The notes under the pieces are model-generated. The model was not told the DNA's origin and did no database searches. It worked only from the letters and a program-made list of their open reading frames with translations. Both the position numbers and the translations under genes were made by a program. A stretch of 31,948 bases of DNA from JBOFLO01 sp051657905 (GTDB taxonomy: Bacteria > Patescibacteriota > Gracilibacteria > UBA1369), in NCBI GenBank assembly GCA_051657905.1, contig JBOFLO010000072.1, positions 1 to 31,948 on the forward strand, in the 5' to 3' direction. Shown here piece after piece: positions 30,217 through 31,948 of this stretch. Positions within the stretch are counted from its first letter, which is position 1. Each line of letters opens with the position of its first letter.

Positions 30217-31371
30217 ATGGAAATAGGAGATATTATGAAGGTTGTGAAGGAAGCAACTGAGGAAAATCAGGAAAAATTATTGAGGGAAATACGACTGTCA
30301 GAAAGCGACAAGTTCTTAAAAGAAAGAGCCGAAATTCGCAATAAACTACGAAACTGGTGGGAAAAAGTTTTTGATGCAAATCCGACAAATCCTGAGCAAA
30401 TTAGAAGTGAGCATGTTGATTTAGTATATTTGAGAGTTGCCAAATGGAAAGTTGCAGATAACGGTGACTATGCACACAGAAAAGTCTTATTCAAGGAAAA
30501 TACTCATAGGAATTTTCCGGCGGAGGGTGCGGAATTTGAAGAAAAATGTGTAACAGAAGCGACGGAAATTTTTGCTAGGGCAGTAGATATTTTAGATAAA
30601 AATTATTTAGGAGAATGGCAAATTGCTATTGAAAATGGCTTTAAACTGATTTTGCATATGGAGAATTTTGGCAGCATAATGGAGTCAAAATTGAAAAAAC
30701 TGGAGGAAAAAATCAAAATGGACGATTCATTAACAAAAAGCTTAAAAGAGAAGCTTATGTTTAGAGTAAGGGATATTTTGGAAATAAAAATTGCTAAGTT
30801 AGTGGAAAAAAGAGGCTTAGAAATGATTAGCAAGGAGCATTTGGATAAAATTGCTGAGATATTAAATGGCATTCAGAAAAATGGTTTTTCAATAATAGTT
30901 ATTTTAAGTTTCTTGTCGGATCGGGGTAAATTTAAAGACAAATCGCTGATGGAAAAGTTTATTAGAACGGCTTTGATTCCTTGGATGATGCATAAAATCT
31001 CACATATTACTGATGTCAGTATGGTTGTGAAAATGATTGATGATTTACTTAATAATGAATTGATCAGTAAAGAGATCTTGGCAAATTATATGAAAGCTGA
31101 TTTGAAAGATATGCTGAATAAACTAGCCTATAATTATTTTGGGAGAAAATTATATTTTTTGGAGGATGCTCACAGATTAAAGGCATTACCTGTGAATATT
31201 TTGAAAATTCATTATAGAAATTTGCGTGAAGCGGATTCGACAATGAAAAATGGGCGAGTTGATGAGCAAGATTTGGAGGAGAAATTTGAGGACAGAATGC
31301 GACGATTAGAGGGGCTGATGGCTATTATAGAAATGCTTGGTTTAGAGCCAAGTGAAGTAGTAATGCGCTGA
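30217..31371 (+). CDS. Large helical protein of unknown function
   Basis: About 384 residues, almost entirely alpha-helical and highly charged, with no signal peptide and no family I recognise. Notable stretches: EENQEKLLREIRLSESDKFL (coiled-coil-like), RNKLRNWWEKVF, an EIFARAVDILDKNYLGEWQI segment, and repeated helical pairs up to the C-terminal EDRMRRLEGLMAIIEMLGLE. Four candidate starts lie close together: TTG 30211, GTG 30214, ATG 30217 and ATG 30235. The last follows an AGGAGA at 30225-30230, the only Shine-Dalgarno-like site noticed in the window, so it may be the real start (378 residues). The gene stops with TGA at 31369-31371, directly touching the stop of the convergent gene. Confidence 0.75.
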   Translation: MEIGDIMKVVKEATEENQEKLLREIRLSESDKFLKERAEIRNKLRNWWEKVFDANPTNPEQIRSEHVDLVYLRVAKWKVADNGDYAHRKVLFKENTHRNFPAEGAEFEEKCVTEATEIFARAVDILDKNYLGEWQIAIENGFKLILHMENFGSIMESKLKKLEEKIKMDDSLTKSLKEKLMFRVRDILEIKIAKLVEKRGLEMISKEHLDKIAEILNGIQKNGFSIIVILSFLSDRGKFKDKSLMEKFIRTALIPWMMHKISHITDVSMVVKMIDDLLNNELISKEILANYMKADLKDMLNKLAYNYFGRKLYFLEDAHRLKALPVNILKIHYRNLREADSTMKNGRVDEQDLEEKFEDRMRRLEGLMAIIEMLGLEPSEVVMR

Positions 31372-31948
31372 TTAAAAAATTATATTTAGGGTGTAAATAT
31401 TTTCCGCACTGAGGAAGAAAATTTTGCCGTCTTGATAGGAAAGGCGATTAGGGAGAGGTAAATTGTTGATAGAGTGAATTGGGGATTTTTGTTGCGTTTG
31501 CAGGTTGAAAATGGCGAATTGGAAGCCTACTGGATTTAATTGGGTGGAATTTGAATTGGTGCTTTCAGTGATGAGTAGTCGATTTGAGTCGATTGGATAA
31601 ATTAAATCGAGGCCGGCGAGAGTTAAATTAAGTGGGAGTTTTTGGAGATTGAGATTGCTGGAATTGGTGGTGGCGGAGAGGGTTAATTGGCCGTACCAAA
31701 GTTCGGGGGTGGGCTGCTGGTCGGGGCGGCTTTCCAGAAGAAAAGCTTGTTCGTTTAGCCAAAGTAGATTTTTTAAATTGGGTTGTTCGGTGAGTTTTTG
31801 GCGGGTTTTATTTTCAAAATCGAAAAGATAAAGGGAATTTTTATCGTAATCAAGGAGGGCGAGTTTTTTTAAATCGGGGGAAGGGATTAGTTTAGATTGG
31901 GGAAAATCTTGGACTAGGGTGATGAGGGCGGGAGCGGAAGGGTTGGGG
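31372..31948 (-). CDS. C-terminal part of a beta-propeller-like protein, cut by the right edge
   Basis: An open minus-strand frame enters from the right edge at 31947 and ends with TAA at 31372-31374, giving 191 residues of a C-terminus. It consists of repeated beta-strand units of the type seen in WD40/TolB-like propellers: LALLDYDKNSLYLFDFE, LLWLNEQAFLLES, LIYPIDSNRLLITES, and a final DGKIFFLSAENIYTLNI. The N-terminus is missing, so anchoring or catalytic domains cannot be judged. The coding strand is C-rich, reflecting the G-rich plus strand. Confidence 0.7.
   Translation of the reverse strand, partial: PNPSAPALITLVQDFPQSKLIPSPDLKKLALLDYDKNSLYLFDFENKTRQKLTEQPNLKNLLWLNEQAFLLESRPDQQPTPELWYGQLTLSATTNSSNLNLQKLPLNLTLAGLDLIYPIDSNRLLITESTNSNSTQLNPVGFQFAIFNLQTQQKSPIHSINNLPLPNRLSYQDGKIFFLSAENIYTLNIIF

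Noticed and set aside
31649..31831. Plus-strand open frame near the right edge
   Set aside because: The opposite strand has a longer, beta-propeller-like frame that runs off the edge; this is its shadow.
1..31948. UGA-as-glycine code (Gracilibacteria/Absconditabacteria type)
   Set aside because: Conserved proteins show no internal TGA codons, and dprA and the gene at 30217 end with TGA at sensible places.
1..31948. CRISPR array, prophage, insertion sequence or toxin-antitoxin cluster
   Set aside because: No spaced direct repeats, transposase, phage structural genes or recognised toxin families; the tyrosine recombinase looks like a housekeeping Xer protein.

Overview
The window looks like a chromosomal segment of a small-genome Candidate Phyla Radiation (Patescibacteria) type bacterium. 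The evidence is mostly housekeeping and DNA-processing genes, single genes or short operons in mixed orientation, no recognisable Shine-Dalgarno sites before almost any gene, short AT-rich leaders, CCA-encoded tRNAs, and cell-surface proteins of a monoderm kind (an LPKTG-anchored protein, an SLH-domain protein, an L,D-transpeptidase). The standard code fits: conserved proteins contain no internal UGA, and at least two genes stop at TGA. There is no rRNA, so a finer placement (for example Peregrinibacteria or Gracilibacteria) is only a guess.

Layout. 1-1880: UvrD/PcrA helicase on the minus strand, cut by the left edge, where a fold-back inverted repeat replaces its natural continuation. 2000-3637: secreted L,D-transpeptidase and NrdR (minus). 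3717-7050: Xer-type tyrosine recombinase, FtsE without FtsX, a CYTH phosphatase and DprA (plus). 7043-12088: PilB, NusA, RecX and RecA (minus), with intrinsic terminators after nusA and recA and a palindromic operator-like sequence inside the recA promoter. 12307-13119: a divergent ClpP/crotonase-like protein. 13144-14724: SLH protein (minus). 14850-16918: YmdB phosphodiesterase and CtpA protease (plus). 16925-17496: a receiver-less OmpR-type winged helix and a 65-residue protein (minus). 17649-20250: tRNA-Ser(UGA), a DUF1801 protein, Maf, a DUF305 membrane protein, an unknown protein, tRNA-Ser(GCU) and tRNA-Cys(GCA). 20259-21710: a protein with a GTHR motif and a polytopic membrane protein. 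21808-24330: arginyl-tRNA synthetase with an extra N-terminal domain that looks like the PheRS-beta B3/B4 editing domain. 24535-26118: LPKTG surface protein and terminator. 26116-26183: perfect 27-bp inverted repeat. 26260-30080: ComEC-type metallo-beta-lactamase protein, MurA and ComM. 30217-31371: helical protein of unknown function. 31372-31948: C-terminal part of a beta-propeller-like protein, cut by the right edge.

Together these genes cover recombination and DNA uptake (recA, recX, dprA, comM, pilB, a ComEC-like hydrolase, uvrD, xer), the cell envelope (murA, L,D-transpeptidase, ctpA, ftsE, SLH and LPKTG proteins), and translation or nucleotide hygiene (argS, tRNAs, maf, nrdR). The most unusual items are the ArgRS B3/B4 fusion with an altered HIGH motif, the recA promoter palindromes, and the ClpP-like protein that has lost its active-site His.
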